The notes beneath the pieces are model-generated. The model searched no databases, was not told where the DNA came from, and saw only the letters and a program-made list of their open reading frames with translations. From NCBI GenBank assembly GCA_046329585.1, contig JAXLUI010000002.1, positions 372,001 through 436,000 of the forward strand: a DNA stretch of 64,000 bases. The letters are read 5' to 3'. Made by a program: the position numbers and the translations under genes. Each line of letters begins with the position of its first letter. Positions within the stretch are counted from its first letter, which is position 1. The DNA comes from DLKC01 sp002478885. GTDB taxonomy: Bacteria > Bacteroidota > Bacteroidia > Chitinophagales > Chitinophagaceae. This document shows positions 1 to 7,963 of the stretch, piece after piece.

Positions 1-230
1 ACAAGCTAGGTCTTAATAAAAGATGGATTAGGACTGTTTTATTAGTTATTGGTACACTTTTCACCTCCATTGCTTTGGCTCAAATATTTTGCATTGCTGT
101 TAAGCCTGAAGGATACGAAAAAGTAGTTTTTATGCTGGGTGACAAATATGTTCAACAGCTATGTTTCGGAATATTATTCTTTTTCTGTTACTATGTAATT
201 AAAAAATCAACTCCGGTAAATTCAAATTAA
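1..230 (+). CDS. 3' part of a small two-helix membrane protein gene
   Basis: The frame is open from the first bases of the window to a TAA at 228-230, giving about 75 residues with the start missing. Two hydrophobic stretches suggest two membrane helices joined by a short loop containing KPEGYEKVVFMLGDKYVQQ. It is almost identical to the complete 86-residue protein at 11159-11419, and the match runs on for about 17 bases past the stop. The two are therefore copies of one unit, not just related genes. Function unknown. Confidence 0.8.
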   Translation, partial: KLGLNKRWIRTVLLVIGTLFTSIALAQIFCIAVKPEGYEKVVFMLGDKYVQQLCFGILFFFCYYVIKKSTPVNSN

Positions 231-365
231 GCAGAATAAGTTGTTGAATTAGCAAGACGTCTTTTGAGCGAAGAGAAGCCAGCGCACAACAATAGTGTTG
301 TAAAACGGTGGCTGGACATTAGCAGATCGGTTTTAAATTGCTTTGTGACTTCAGTTGCCATGTCG

Positions 366-482
366 ACGGAACGCAATCGGCTACAAAATATATTTTCAAG
401 TGTAAATAAAAAGAGGCAGAGGTATGGGGTGAGGGGGATAATGATAGCAGGACTTTGGCAGGGCGGGATATTGGCTGGCATT
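366..482 (+). repeat. Element A copy 1 (attC-like intergenic site)
   Basis: Carries the A core (CTACAAAATATATTTTCAAG at 381-400), then AAGAGGCAGAGG and a G-rich block. It ends with GGGCGGGATATTGGCTGG just before the next gene. Same orientation as all other copies. Confidence 0.85.
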
Positions 483-497
483 TCAAAGTGACTACGC

Positions 498-938
498 ATG
501 ACTATCAACGACAGAGAAATATTAACCGTAAGATATTCGACTGAAGAAAATTGGTATCGTAAAATGCCAACATCAAACTGGCTTTGTATACTTGTTGACA
601 ACGACAGGCACAGAAGATATTTAGACGAAGTAATCGGGAAAATAATTAATAATGACGTTTGTTACGTTTGCACTATCGGACACAGTTGCGAAATGACACA
701 TGACTTAGTTGACGAGGAAATTGCCTTTAGAAACGTTGACTTTGAAATGCAATATTTACCAAAGCATCATATTATGACTATATGGCACACCGACTTTGAT
801 GAAGGCATTTGGTTTGCTGTTTATGATGCTCACCACGAAGAGATTCAAATTGACAAAGTGGTGGTATTAGATATGACAAGCGGTGACGAATTTGACAGAA
901 TAAACAAACTGCTCACGGACCTCAAATCTACTGGATAG
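498..938 (+). CDS. Hypothetical protein, 146 aa
   Basis: A soluble acidic protein without signal peptide or membrane segment. It contains several His/Trp-rich stretches (MTIWHTDFDEGIWFAVYDAHH) and ends with a short helical segment. I do not recognise the family with certainty; it resembles small uncharacterised DUF proteins of Bacteroidota. ATG 498 lies 15-20 bases after the end of an element A copy, which fixes the start. The gene stands alone between two repeat sites, with element B starting about 10 bases after its stop. Confidence 0.75.
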   Translation: MTINDREILTVRYSTEENWYRKMPTSNWLCILVDNDRHRRYLDEVIGKIINNDVCYVCTIGHSCEMTHDLVDEEIAFRNVDFEMQYLPKHHIMTIWHTDFDEGIWFAVYDAHHEEIQIDKVVVLDMTSGDEFDRINKLLTDLKSTG

Positions 939-943
939 AAAAA

Positions 944-1232
944 CGTAAGGTAACATTGCATCCCTTGCAGTTAAGCAATAAGACCGCCAGGAATAATATT
1001 TATTGATTTTTATATCTTTTGAAAGAGAAAGATGGCCGGGCAGAAGTTGCCCCTACCCTTCTGATATGGTGCGCAAGCGGCAGCGGGTAGATTACTAGCT
1101 TTATTGGCGGGGCGAAGGAACACTACCTGCTACAAAATGTATCTTCAACTGTAAATAAAAAGAAACTGAGGTGCGGGGCTGGGTGGGATGATATTGCAGT
1201 ATTTCGCCGGACGAGAATGTTCGCAGCAACTC
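944..1232 (+). repeat. Elements B + A copy 2 (composite attC-like site)
   Basis: The first half (about 950-1075) is element B: AACATTGCATCC, CCAGGAATAATATTTATTG, a CTTTTGAAAGAGAAAGATGG block and the hairpin GGGCA-GAAGT-TGCCC at 1038-1052. The second half (about 1107-1228) is element A with TACAAAATGTATCTTCAACT. No coding capacity: the minus-strand frames here are translated repeat. Confidence 0.85.
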
Positions 1233-1247
1233 CAAATGACATATCAC

Positions 1248-2411
1248 ATGAATAAAGTTTTGCTTGTCTTCTTTGCACTTTTTTTGTTTTGCATTCATTC
1301 GGTTGGGCAAAATGCAAATGAAAATATTATTTACATAGTAGACTCAATTCCCGTCATTGACGACCCAGAGGACGAAAATGAAATTAATCAGAATGACGTG
1401 GCAGATTTGACGGTAGTTAAAAATAGAGACACTTTAAAATTATTAGGCTATGAAAAGTTTGACGGTGCTATTTACATATTCACGAAGGAATATCGAAATA
1501 GACCAGATAGTCTAAAAGAAATTCCTTCTTCAAAACAAATGAAACGAGAAAATGGAGTCTTTCTTTTTCACAGCGCTCCTTATAATGGACGGTTTATAGA
1601 CTACTATTACAGTGGAAGGAAGCAAGGAGAAGGAATATTTTTAAATGGCAGACTAAACGGACATCGTAAGATGTATTATCAGAATGGCATAGTGTCAAGC
1701 GAGAGAGATTACAAAGACGGAATTGAAAATGGCTTTGAAAGCGAATATTATGAAGATGGGTCACTAAAGCAAAAAGGAGAATTTATAAACGGCAAAGAAA
1801 ATGGAATTTGGAATATGTATTTTCCAAACGGACAATTAAAACAGAGAAGCAATTTAATTAATGGTGTAATAGATGGGGAAACAATTGTTTACTATTCAAC
1901 GGGAAGAGTGCTGGCTGTTGAAGTAACAAAAAATGGTAAGACGAGCCCAGATAAGCGGCTTGAAAAAATATATCAAACAATGAAAAAGGGACACGAGAGT
2001 AGCAAGGAAAATGATTTTAAAGGTGCAATTAAAAATTATTCCAAAGCTATTGAGCTTGACAGTACGTATGCGGAAGCATATTTTTCAAGAGGGACAATTA
2101 AATTAAATGATTTTCAATTTGACGAAGCCATCGTTGACTTTGACAAAGCATTAAAGTTTGAGCCCTTTATGGAATTTGCCTTATCAAACCGAGCATTTGC
2201 AAGGATAAGAAAATATCAATTTGGAAACAGCAGAACTTTATCAAAAAATAGTGAGGTGACAGTTTTAGCTTCGACTGACAAAGTACCTATTCCCACTGAT
2301 GAGCAAGAGAAAATATGTAACGACTTACAAAAAGCTGTATTCTTAGGTGTCAGATCACAAATGATAACAGAAGCTTTGTCTGAATACTGTCAGACAAAGA
2401 GCAGCCGCTAA
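1248..2411 (+). CDS. Secreted MORN-variant (YwqK-like) and TPR repeat protein, 387 aa
   Basis: Starts at ATG 1248 with a signal peptide (MNKVLLVFFALFLFCIHSVG). An in-frame ATG 60 bases upstream lies inside element A and is rejected. Residues of roughly 115-235 form five or so MORN-variant repeats (YYYSGRKQGEGIF, YYQNGIVSSERDYKDG, YYEDGSLKQKGEF, YFPNGQLKQRSNL), as in the YwqK antitoxin-like family. Residues of about 250-330 form TPR-like helices (AIKNYSKAIELDSTYAEAYF). It is probably an exported scaffold or binding protein; the YwqK label does not imply a toxin partner, and none is adjacent. Single-gene unit. Confidence 0.85.
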   Translation: MNKVLLVFFALFLFCIHSVGQNANENIIYIVDSIPVIDDPEDENEINQNDVADLTVVKNRDTLKLLGYEKFDGAIYIFTKEYRNRPDSLKEIPSSKQMKRENGVFLFHSAPYNGRFIDYYYSGRKQGEGIFLNGRLNGHRKMYYQNGIVSSERDYKDGIENGFESEYYEDGSLKQKGEFINGKENGIWNMYFPNGQLKQRSNLINGVIDGETIVYYSTGRVLAVEVTKNGKTSPDKRLEKIYQTMKKGHESSKENDFKGAIKNYSKAIELDSTYAEAYFSRGTIKLNDFQFDEAIVDFDKALKFEPFMEFALSNRAFARIRKYQFGNSRTLSKNSEVTVLASTDKVPIPTDEQEKICNDLQKAVFLGVRSQMITEALSEYCQTKSSR

Positions 2412-2608
2412 TATTGTTCACTCTTACACAACCCTAATTTCAAATGAACGACTATATAGTTCGGTGCGGCAAGATTGGGTTAGCTTCATAAAGCATGGAC
2501 ATTCATCTTAAACAATCAATTACATATTTCTTATCAGTATTCGTTACTTATTGACATTACGCTGAATGCCGCTACAACATAAATGCTTTACCGTTGTTAG
2601 CCATTATA
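2412..2608 (+). repeat. Second-family attC-like intergenic site (copy 1)
   Basis: A 200-base gene-free stretch unlike element A. It contains ACTATATAGTTCGGTGCG, AAACAATCAATTACATATTT and GAATGCCGCTACAACATAAA, and ends ACCGTTGTTAGCC just before the next gene. The same blocks recur in order near 11.7-11.9 kb and 12.4-12.6 kb, and more weakly near 13.2 kb. Confidence 0.65.
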
Positions 2609-2614
2609 ACTCTG

Positions 2615-3274
2615 ATGCGACAGGTATTATTTTTTTCAATCTTCGCTTATCTAATTGCTTGCAATAACGCAAACAACACAACGGAATACAATTTAAATGC
2701 CGCTAAGGACGCGTATGATTATCCAAATTTGAAAAATAAAACGGACACAGATATTTACGTTTATCAACTTAAAGGCATTTTAGATCGGAGTGATTCGCTT
2801 CTTTACGTTAATTACGGTTCGACATATCTAAGACAATTTGACGAAGAAAATTTGAGTTTAAAAGCCTGTTCATTAGAAACTTTCAGGTTTAGTTATTGCC
2901 CTTTTGGCCAGCAACCTATAAACATAACATTTGACAAAAATCAAATCATTGTTAAGACAGGTGTTTCCGGAGTTCTTTATCCAATTGACACTTCTGCTAA
3001 ATTTAAATACAAGACACGAACAATATCACTTTCAAACAATCAATACAACTTATTGCTTGACGCATTAAAAAGCTCAAACTTCGACAATCTACCCTGGAAG
3101 CTCGATTATCCCGGAGAAGTTATGGATGGCAGTGGTTATACTTTTGAAGCAAACACGAAAACAAAGTTCAAATACTTTGTTTGCCATGGTTTACCGATCG
3201 ACACTTTACCGATGACAAGGTTCTGCAGGCATCTGCTTCAATTAGCAAAGGTTGACAAAGAAATTAAATTGTAA
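2615..3274 (+). CDS. Hypothetical lipoprotein, 219 aa
   Basis: Begins MRQVLFFSIFAYLIACNN: a hydrophobic leader followed by a lipobox (LIAC) with the lipidated Cys at about residue 16, so the product is probably anchored in a membrane facing the periplasm or outside. The rest is soluble, with a central beta-rich part and a C-terminal segment including DYPGEVMDGSGYTFEANTK. No family recognised. ATG 2615 is preferred over an upstream in-frame TTG inside the repeat. The unit is followed by a compact 80-base repeat site. Confidence 0.75.
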   Translation: MRQVLFFSIFAYLIACNNANNTTEYNLNAAKDAYDYPNLKNKTDTDIYVYQLKGILDRSDSLLYVNYGSTYLRQFDEENLSLKACSLETFRFSYCPFGQQPINITFDKNQIIVKTGVSGVLYPIDTSAKFKYKTRTISLSNNQYNLLLDALKSSNFDNLPWKLDYPGEVMDGSGYTFEANTKTKFKYFVCHGLPIDTLPMTRFCRHLLQLAKVDKEIKL

Positions 3275-3362
3275 ATAACGATTACCACAAATGGTTTCGT
3301 AAAATGCTGGCTAGACGGAATGATATCAGCAGCACCTTGCTAAGCCGGGAATCTTAGCCGTA
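3275..3362 (+). repeat. Compact element-A-type site, about 85 nt
   Basis: The shortest intergenic site of the array. It joins a 5' part (CAAATGGTTTCGTAAAATGC, GGCTAGACGGAATG) directly to the usual A 3' end (ATCAGCAGCACCTTGCTAAG, CCGGGAATCTTAGCCG). The core CTTCAACTGTAAATAAAA block is absent. Its length falls in the size range of classical attC sites. Confidence 0.65.
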
Positions 3363-3370
3363 AAAAAACT

Positions 3371-3928
3371 ATGATGAAATTATTAAAGATTACAGAGGAC
3401 ATTATTTTAATCCAGGAATTCTGGTCAAAAGAGCGCTGCCAAGCATTTATAGACAAGAGCGAAGCCAAGGGTTACAAAATTGCAGCCATCGATACCGGTA
3501 TGGGGCATCGTGTTGTAGAATCCGTTCGCAACAACAAACGCGTAATGTACAAAGACACGGAACTTGCCGAAGAAATTTGGCATGACTTGTCTTTTTTTGC
3601 ACCGCAGAAAATTGGCAATTCAACTGCTATTGGACTGAATGAGCTTTTTCGCTTTTACCGCTATAAGCCTGGAGAAGAATTTAAACGTCATAGAGACCAA
3701 AGCTATATCCGCAACAACCGAGAAGCCAGCTATTACACTTTTATGATATACCTGAATCAAGACTTTGAAGGTGGCGAGACAACTTTTAATAGCCAGATAA
3801 TAAGACCTCTGACGGGCATGGCACTTATATTCCTCCATAGTCTTGAGCATGCAGGAAGCCCTGTGAAGAAGGGAACCAAATATGTTTTGCGAACAGATAT
3901 CATGTATCGGTTGAATGAAACAAATTAA
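3371..3928 (+). CDS. 2OG-Fe(II) oxygenase (prolyl 4-hydroxylase-like), 185 aa
   Basis: A 2-oxoglutarate- and iron-dependent dioxygenase of the P4Hc superfamily. The facial triad is visible: HRD (His107, Asp109) and the distal His at about 160 in LEHAGSPV, followed by a basic residue in KYVLRTD that would bind 2-oxoglutarate. FRFYRYKPGEEFKRHRD and YLNQDFEGGETTF are typical family stretches. No signal peptide, so cytosolic; substrate unknown. Full length for the family. The unit starts TTAGCCGTA (3354-3362), and the complementary TTCGGCCAA (3937-3945) follows its stop. Confidence 0.9.
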   Translation: MMKLLKITEDIILIQEFWSKERCQAFIDKSEAKGYKIAAIDTGMGHRVVESVRNNKRVMYKDTELAEEIWHDLSFFAPQKIGNSTAIGLNELFRFYRYKPGEEFKRHRDQSYIRNNREASYYTFMIYLNQDFEGGETTFNSQIIRPLTGMALIFLHSLEHAGSPVKKGTKYVLRTDIMYRLNETN

Positions 3929-4098
3929 AACTGTTGTTCGGCCAACATTGAATTTTATGCAAGTGTGACTTACTGATAAAATGCATTTGGGTACAAAATG
4001 AATCTTCAACTATAAATAAGAAGAGGCTGAGGTGTGGGGTGGATGGGATGGCAATAGCAGCACTTCGGTGCGCGGGATGGTTGGTGGCTATTTTAACG
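3929..4098 (+). repeat. Element A copy 3
   Basis: After the stop comes GTTCGGCCAACATTG, then the A core (GTACAAAATGAATCTTCAAC, 3991-4010), AAGAGGCTGAGGTGTGGGG, AGCAGCACTTCGG and the terminal GGATGGTTGGTGGC. Confidence 0.85.
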
Positions 4099-4122
4099 AC
4101 CGAACCAAATAGACAGACAATT

Positions 4123-4206
4123 ATGACCAAACTGATTTTTCAAATATTCTTCCTGTTGGAGGGGAATGGTAGTAGCGGCACCACGGCAGGGCGTGGATTT
4201 TGGTAA
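4123..4206 (+). pseudogene. Gene stub fused to an element A 3' end
   Basis: ATG 4123 opens a hydrophobic leader-like frame (MTKLIFQIFFLLE) placed exactly where a unit's gene should begin after A copy 3. At about 4155 the sequence turns into a second A 3' end (GGGGAATGGTAGTAGCGGCA, CCACGGCAGGGCGTGG), and the frame stops at 4204-4206. The simplest reading is a deletion from inside one gene to inside a later repeat. Confidence 0.55.
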
Positions 4207-4223
4207 CAAAATACAATCAACCT

Positions 4224-4673
4224 ATGTTGCAAAATTATTTAGTCGAATTCGAACCATATATCTTTCTCGTTGGGGGGCTGATACTGTTAATCGTTTCACT
4301 GTTCCGGAATTCAAGTAAGTCAAGGCTTAAGGAAACAGGGATACCAGTTGAAGGGATTGTATTTGAGCAAGGCTTTGAGGAGACAATAAATGTTAGCTCC
4401 GACTTCTCTTCTCCCCCGGTAAAAGATAAAATCACCATAAGGTTTGTAACGCTCTCTGGGGAATGGATTACAGAAGCCATCAACCAAGACTTTAGTTTTT
4501 TTTACACCGGGCAATATAAAAACGGAGAACCAGTAAAAGTCTATTACGAAAAAGATAACCCAAAGAACTTTTTTGTCGATACGAAACAGTCTGAATTGAC
4601 CGTCAGAATCCTTGGAAGTGTAACTGGAATTGGTTTCAGCCTTTATGGTCTCTACGAAATCTTCATTCAGTAA
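4224..4673 (+). CDS. DUF3592-type membrane protein, 149 aa
   Basis: Topology and motifs fit the DUF3592 family: a helix at about residues 8-28, a basic linker (RLKETGIPVEGIVFE), an extramembrane beta domain with YKNGEPVKVYYEKDNPKN, and a second helix at the C-terminus. Function of the family is unknown. ATG 4224 is chosen over a TTG 24 bases earlier that lies at the end of a repeat. The gene follows the chimeric junction at 4155-4200. Confidence 0.75.
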   Translation: MLQNYLVEFEPYIFLVGGLILLIVSLFRNSSKSRLKETGIPVEGIVFEQGFEETINVSSDFSSPPVKDKITIRFVTLSGEWITEAINQDFSFFYTGQYKNGEPVKVYYEKDNPKNFFVDTKQSELTVRILGSVTGIGFSLYGLYEIFIQ

Positions 4674-4711
4674 TTCGTGAATTTGAAGCAGTCTCTTTAC
4701 CACAGAGAAAA

Positions 4712-4915
4712 GTGCAAGACGAATTTGGACGATTGTCATCACTTTTTGGAGCACTATTTCGGTTTCTCGCTATTTTCAAAGGGACTATAAATAGTTCTCA
4801 AACGGCCGAAGCTATCGGACACGTGAATTATTGGATATTTCACTTTGTTGCGGAAATACCGCTTTGGAAATGCGGAGTGCGCTGGTCAAGTAAACAAGTC
4901 AAGGCTAAACAATGA
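4712..4915 (+). CDS. Doubtful 67-aa frame upstream of the CDI immunity gene
   Basis: A GTG-started frame (VQDEFGRLSSLFGALFRF...) whose TGA overlaps the ATG of the next gene (ATGA at 4912). The overlap is what one sees in translationally coupled pairs, but the sequence has no recognisable family and may be a gene remnant or chance. Confidence 0.25.
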   Translation: MQDEFGRLSSLFGALFRFLAIFKGTINSSQTAEAIGHVNYWIFHFVAEIPLWKCGVRWSSKQVKAKQ

Positions 4916-5319
4916 CAAACTCCTTAAGCCATTTTCAACACCAATCTCTTGAAATATTGGAGCGTCAAAGTTGGGGTGAAGCCTTAAATGCACCGACAAA
5001 CCTGGTGAGGCGATGCATCGAGTTAAGTAAAATTCCCATTGCAGACTTTTCAGCAAGCGACCTAAGATTAATGATTGGCCAGCAATTTGGCTTGCCATAT
5101 CTAATTCCGATAGCGATAGAAAAGTTGCAGGGGAATCTTTTAGTGGAAGCTGATTATTATGAAGGCGACCTTCTATCCACCGTTTTGGACATTGACGCGA
5201 AGTTTTGGAAAAGCAATCCAAATTACTGGACACAGGTCAGTAAACTGCTCAGTAACAAGAGACAGGAATTAGCAAAAAGGAAAATCTCTATAACGAAGTT
5301 TGACAGTGCGCACCTTTGA
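4912..5319 (+). CDS. CdiI-like contact-dependent inhibition immunity protein, 135 aa
   Basis: Matches the pattern I know from small CDI immunity proteins: SLEILERQSWGEAL near the N-terminus, LVRRCIELSKIPIADF, DLRLMIGQQFGLPYLIPIA and YYEGDLLSTVL. Such proteins bind and neutralise a CdiA toxin tip in the cytoplasm. No cdiA or cdiB gene is nearby, so it is an orphan immunity gene, as often carried by gene cassettes. Full length for the family. Confident on family, uncertain on the toxin it would neutralise. Confidence 0.7.
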   Translation: MTNSLSHFQHQSLEILERQSWGEALNAPTNLVRRCIELSKIPIADFSASDLRLMIGQQFGLPYLIPIAIEKLQGNLLVEADYYEGDLLSTVLDIDAKFWKSNPNYWTQVSKLLSNKRQELAKRKISITKFDSAHL

Positions 5320-5339
5320 CTTACGAAGGGGATTCCATT

Positions 5340-5476
5340 ACCATGGCATTAGCCCATACAGTGGAGCTAGGTAACGCTTGGCTATATAATGTATTTTCAA
5401 GCGTAAATAAAAGAGGCCAGGGTGCGGGTGCAGGGGATGGTATTAGCAGTATTGCTGCAAGACGGTAAGGTTGTGT
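5340..5476 (+). repeat. Element A copy 4
   Basis: Contains GGCTATATAATGTATTTTCA and AGCGTAAATAAAAGAGGCC, then the G-rich block and TATTAGCAGTATTGC. It ends GGTTGTGT (5469-5476) just before the next gene. Confidence 0.8.
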
Positions 5477-5482
5477 ATAATT

Positions 5483-6001
5483 TTGAAACAGCTTTTAACG
5501 ATATTAATTTCTACTCTGACAATTCCATCCTCTGCCCATTCGCAAGACAAAGGCGACTGGTTAGTGGAGAAACTTAGAACTGCTGACACAGTAATTTTGG
5601 TAAGTCATGCAATCACTGCGGGAGTTAAAATAGTTGACACAAGCACCGGGAAAGATATCCCTCTTCCTGAATTGATCATCTCTGACAAGCCAAATTATTC
5701 TATCGTTAAAGAGCGACAGATTATGACAGGCACGCAACTTGACACGCTAATTAAGATTTTGAGCAGACCTTTCGAAGATCGAGAAATTGAAGTTGCTAAA
5801 TGTTTCATGCCTCATCATGCAATATTTATAATCAAAAATGGTGTGACATCATATTTTGACATTTGCTTTGAATGCCACCAGTTTGACACATCAGAAGACT
5901 TGAAGGGAATTTATGCTTTTGATAATCGAAAGTGGGCAGCGTTAAGGAATCTCTTTCTAGAACTCGGATTCAAATATGAACTTGGCGGAGCCAAAGAATA
6001 A
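5483..6001 (+). CDS. Secreted protein of a CFxPHH / ICFxC family, 172 aa
   Basis: No ATG is available. TTG 5483 gives MKQLLTILISTLTIPSSAHS, a clean signal peptide (TTG 5471 is an alternative). The C-terminal half has KCFMPHHAIFIIKNG, and 20 residues later FDICFECHQF. This spacing of Cys and His (CFxPxH...ICxxC) also occurs in the otherwise diverged protein at 12616-13137, so the two belong to one family of unknown function, possibly metal-binding or disulfide-bonded. Unit starts GTTGTGT, and ACACGCAAC follows its stop (complementary allowing G-T pairs). Confidence 0.75.
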   Translation: MKQLLTILISTLTIPSSAHSQDKGDWLVEKLRTADTVILVSHAITAGVKIVDTSTGKDIPLPELIISDKPNYSIVKERQIMTGTQLDTLIKILSRPFEDREIEVAKCFMPHHAIFIIKNGVTSYFDICFECHQFDTSEDLKGIYAFDNRKWAALRNLFLELGFKYELGGAKE

Positions 6002-6160
6002 AAATAACACGCAACATTACAGTGGCGCATATGGCGGCGCGACGGAACGCTACCGGCTACAAAATGTATCTTCAACTGTAAATAAAAAGAGGCCGAGGTG
6101 CGGGGGATCGAGGGGATGGTGATAGCCGCACCACGCCAGGGCTGGCAGGTTAGCGGGAAA
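6002..6160 (+). repeat. Element A copy 5
   Basis: ACACGCAACATTACAG right after the stop, then GACGGAACGCTACCGGCTAC, AAAATGTATCTTCAACTGTA, the G-rich block and AGCCGCACCACGCCAGGGC, ending GGTTAGCGGG. Confidence 0.85.
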
Positions 6161-6210
6161 TTTTCTTTGACAATCCGCCGCTGACAACAAAAGAAACGTT
6201 TATCTCTGCT

Positions 6211-6666
6211 ATGGCTTTTTCAGACGACGAGCAAATAGTTATTGAAGAAAAGTCAAAACTTAAGACTGTAGTTTTTATAGTTAGTATTGGGCTTTTTATT
6301 CTATCTCTTTTCAATATTTGTTTTTGTACTGACAATAGTTGCAAGACTTCCTTTGAGTCGCTACTAGTTGGTTGGCTGGTTGTCTTGACAGGTGGTGCTG
6401 CAATAAGTTGGATGGCAAATCCTTTTTTGATCATTTCTTGGATATTGCTGACGAAAAACAAAAAAGCGGCTTGGGTTTTTGCCTTGACTGCTTCCGTTTT
6501 TAGTATTTCATTTTTGCGGTTTAGTGTAATGATAGCGGACGAAGCAGGAAATTATACTGCTATTTTGTCTATCGAACCAGGATATTGGCTTTGGCTTTCA
6601 AGTTGCCTGACGACATTTATAGGGAGTTTAATAATACGAATCGTAAAAGCTAAGACGTATAAATAA
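6211..6666 (+). CDS. Small integral membrane protein, 151 aa
   Basis: Four predicted membrane helices at about residues 20-38, 48-66, 70-105 (with a break at LLTKNKKAAW) and 120-142, flanked by charged ends (EEKSKLK; IVKAKTYK). Cys pair in ICFCTDNSC after helix 1. Family not recognised. It stands alone between two element A sites. Confidence 0.7.
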   Translation: MAFSDDEQIVIEEKSKLKTVVFIVSIGLFILSLFNICFCTDNSCKTSFESLLVGWLVVLTGGAAISWMANPFLIISWILLTKNKKAAWVFALTASVFSISFLRFSVMIADEAGNYTAILSIEPGYWLWLSSCLTTFIGSLIIRIVKAKTYK

Positions 6667-6735
6667 AGAATGACGCACCTAAACCATCAATTGGAAAGTT
6701 CAACAAACTACCTACAATAAGCGGTTTGGCAAACT

Positions 6736-6770
6736 TCGGGCTACACGAAAGAGCTATTGGCTACAAAATG
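6736..6770 (+). repeat. Element A 5' fragment running into a start codon
   Basis: TCGGGCTACACGAAAGAGC, then TATTGGCTACAAAATG: the first bases of the A core, cut at CTACAAAATG. That ATG is the start codon of the next gene. The rest of the element is missing. Confidence 0.55.
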
Positions 6771-7334
6771 AAATTCTCACTCACAATATTGCTTTTAGGA
6801 ATTCAATTCACTACCTATTGCCAGGACTCTTACGATTCCGTTTGGGCTTTTAAGCAGCAGAAATTCAGTTTGCATCTAGACGTTGGTGAAGAAACATTTG
6901 ACAAACTAAATGCGAAATTAATAATTGCAAAAAATGACAAAGTGCTTGTTTCCGATTCTTTGATGTGCAGTATGGTCTGGTTATACGCAAAAGACATGAA
7001 TAGTGATGGATTCGAGGATATTATGATTTATGAAGGCAGCGGTGCAAGGGCAAATGGGCGTTTCAATCTTTACTTGTTTCAACCCGGCTCAATTGCTTAT
7101 AAAAAAATTGAGGCATTCAATAATTGGCCGAATATTGACACCACTGAAATCCCCGGGGTCCTATGCTCTATGATACTAACAGGAAATGTCGAATATCACT
7201 TTTTCCAACTCACTAAAAAAGGGAGTTTTATCGATCTAAAAATCTCAGAGGTTGACAAAGAGTTAGACGGAAATGCCTATGAGAAAGGGATCAACCTTGT
7301 CAGACGAAAACTGCGACAAAAATCAGGCGGCTAA
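6768..7334 (+). CDS. Secreted hypothetical protein with a calcium-loop-like motif, 188 aa
   Basis: Signal peptide MKFSLTILLLGIQFTTYCQ. The middle has KDMNSDGFEDIMIYEG, a DxNxDGxxD loop of the FG-GAP/dockerin calcium-binding type. This fits extracellular proteins that report a stored value (XAC2610-like), but the family is not certain. The start codon lies in a truncated element A fragment (GGCTACAAAATG), so the original 5' flank has been replaced by recombination. Followed by an element B copy without A. Confidence 0.7.
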   Translation: MKFSLTILLLGIQFTTYCQDSYDSVWAFKQQKFSLHLDVGEETFDKLNAKLIIAKNDKVLVSDSLMCSMVWLYAKDMNSDGFEDIMIYEGSGARANGRFNLYLFQPGSIAYKKIEAFNNWPNIDTTEIPGVLCSMILTGNVEYHFFQLTKKGSFIDLKISEVDKELDGNAYEKGINLVRRKLRQKSGG

Positions 7335-7465
7335 TATCGGTTTCTATGAGGCAAAGCCAATGAGGTTTCCAGGAATAATGTTTATTGATTTTTATTTCTT
7401 TTGAAAGAGAAAGATGGCCGGGCAGAAGCTGCTCCTACCCTTCCCTACTTGGAACGCAAGCAACA
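7335..7465 (+). repeat. Element B alone
   Basis: Holds AGCCAATGAGGTTTCCAGG, AATAATGTTTATTGATTTTT, CTTTTGAAAGAGAAAGATGG and the small hairpin GCAG-AAG-CTGC at 7422-7432. No A core follows; the next gene starts directly. Confidence 0.75.
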
Positions 7466-7471
7466 ACGGAT

Positions 7472-7963
7472 ATGAAGTCCTTCACTCTTATATTTTTTTC
7501 ACTTCTGCTGTTACTATTTTCCTGTGAGAACAGACAGCTAGTTGCTGATAAACCAACTAGTGACACGACAAAGATTTTGGCGAAAACACTAGAAAAGGCG
7601 ACATCAGTGGAATTTATGCCATCTGCATTGGCATTAAAGAAACCGTCAAGGTTTGGTGACACGATATTACTTACAGCCATTGCTGTTACTTTAGAACTCT
7701 TGCCGACGAAATCAGGAGAACAAGTCTTTAAAGTATTTCCTAAGGACACTATTTATAAGGTTTTGACAGACGAAAGGTATAGGCCCGATGTTCCAAACTA
7801 TTTGTGCATTTCACAATTTGAGAAAAATGACACAGGTTACTTCATCCAAGTAAAAAGCATAAGTGCTTTGCCATATGGCGGAGGAGGTTCTTTAGGACTG
7901 TATTTTAAAAAGTCAGGAGACAGTTTGGCAATAGTGGCTAAAGCATCAAGTGCTATCAACTAG
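7472..7963 (+). CDS. Hypothetical lipoprotein, 163 aa
   Basis: MKSFTLIFFSLLLLLFSCEN: leader and lipobox with lipidated Cys at about residue 18. Mature part soluble, with a KVFPKDTIYKVLTDERY stretch and a glycine-rich LPYGGGGSLGLYFKK near the end. No family recognised. ATG 7472 follows an element B copy; the frame extends upstream through the repeat, but only this start gives a leader. Confidence 0.75.
   Translation: MKSFTLIFFSLLLLLFSCENRQLVADKPTSDTTKILAKTLEKATSVEFMPSALALKKPSRFGDTILLTAIAVTLELLPTKSGEQVFKVFPKDTIYKVLTDERYRPDVPNYLCISQFEKNDTGYFIQVKSISALPYGGGGSLGLYFKKSGDSLAIVAKASSAIN

Noticed and set aside
1101..1317. Minus-strand frames here and in the same place in other A elements (e.g. 3900-4130, 8890-9072), all reading LFTVED-type peptides
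   Set aside because: They are the translated repeat, not a protein family: they follow the repeat copy by copy, lack start-site context and change frame with small indels.
1248..2411. Antitoxin of a toxin-antitoxin pair (YwqK label)
   Set aside because: The MORN-variant repeats explain the label; the protein is exported and has no toxin neighbour.
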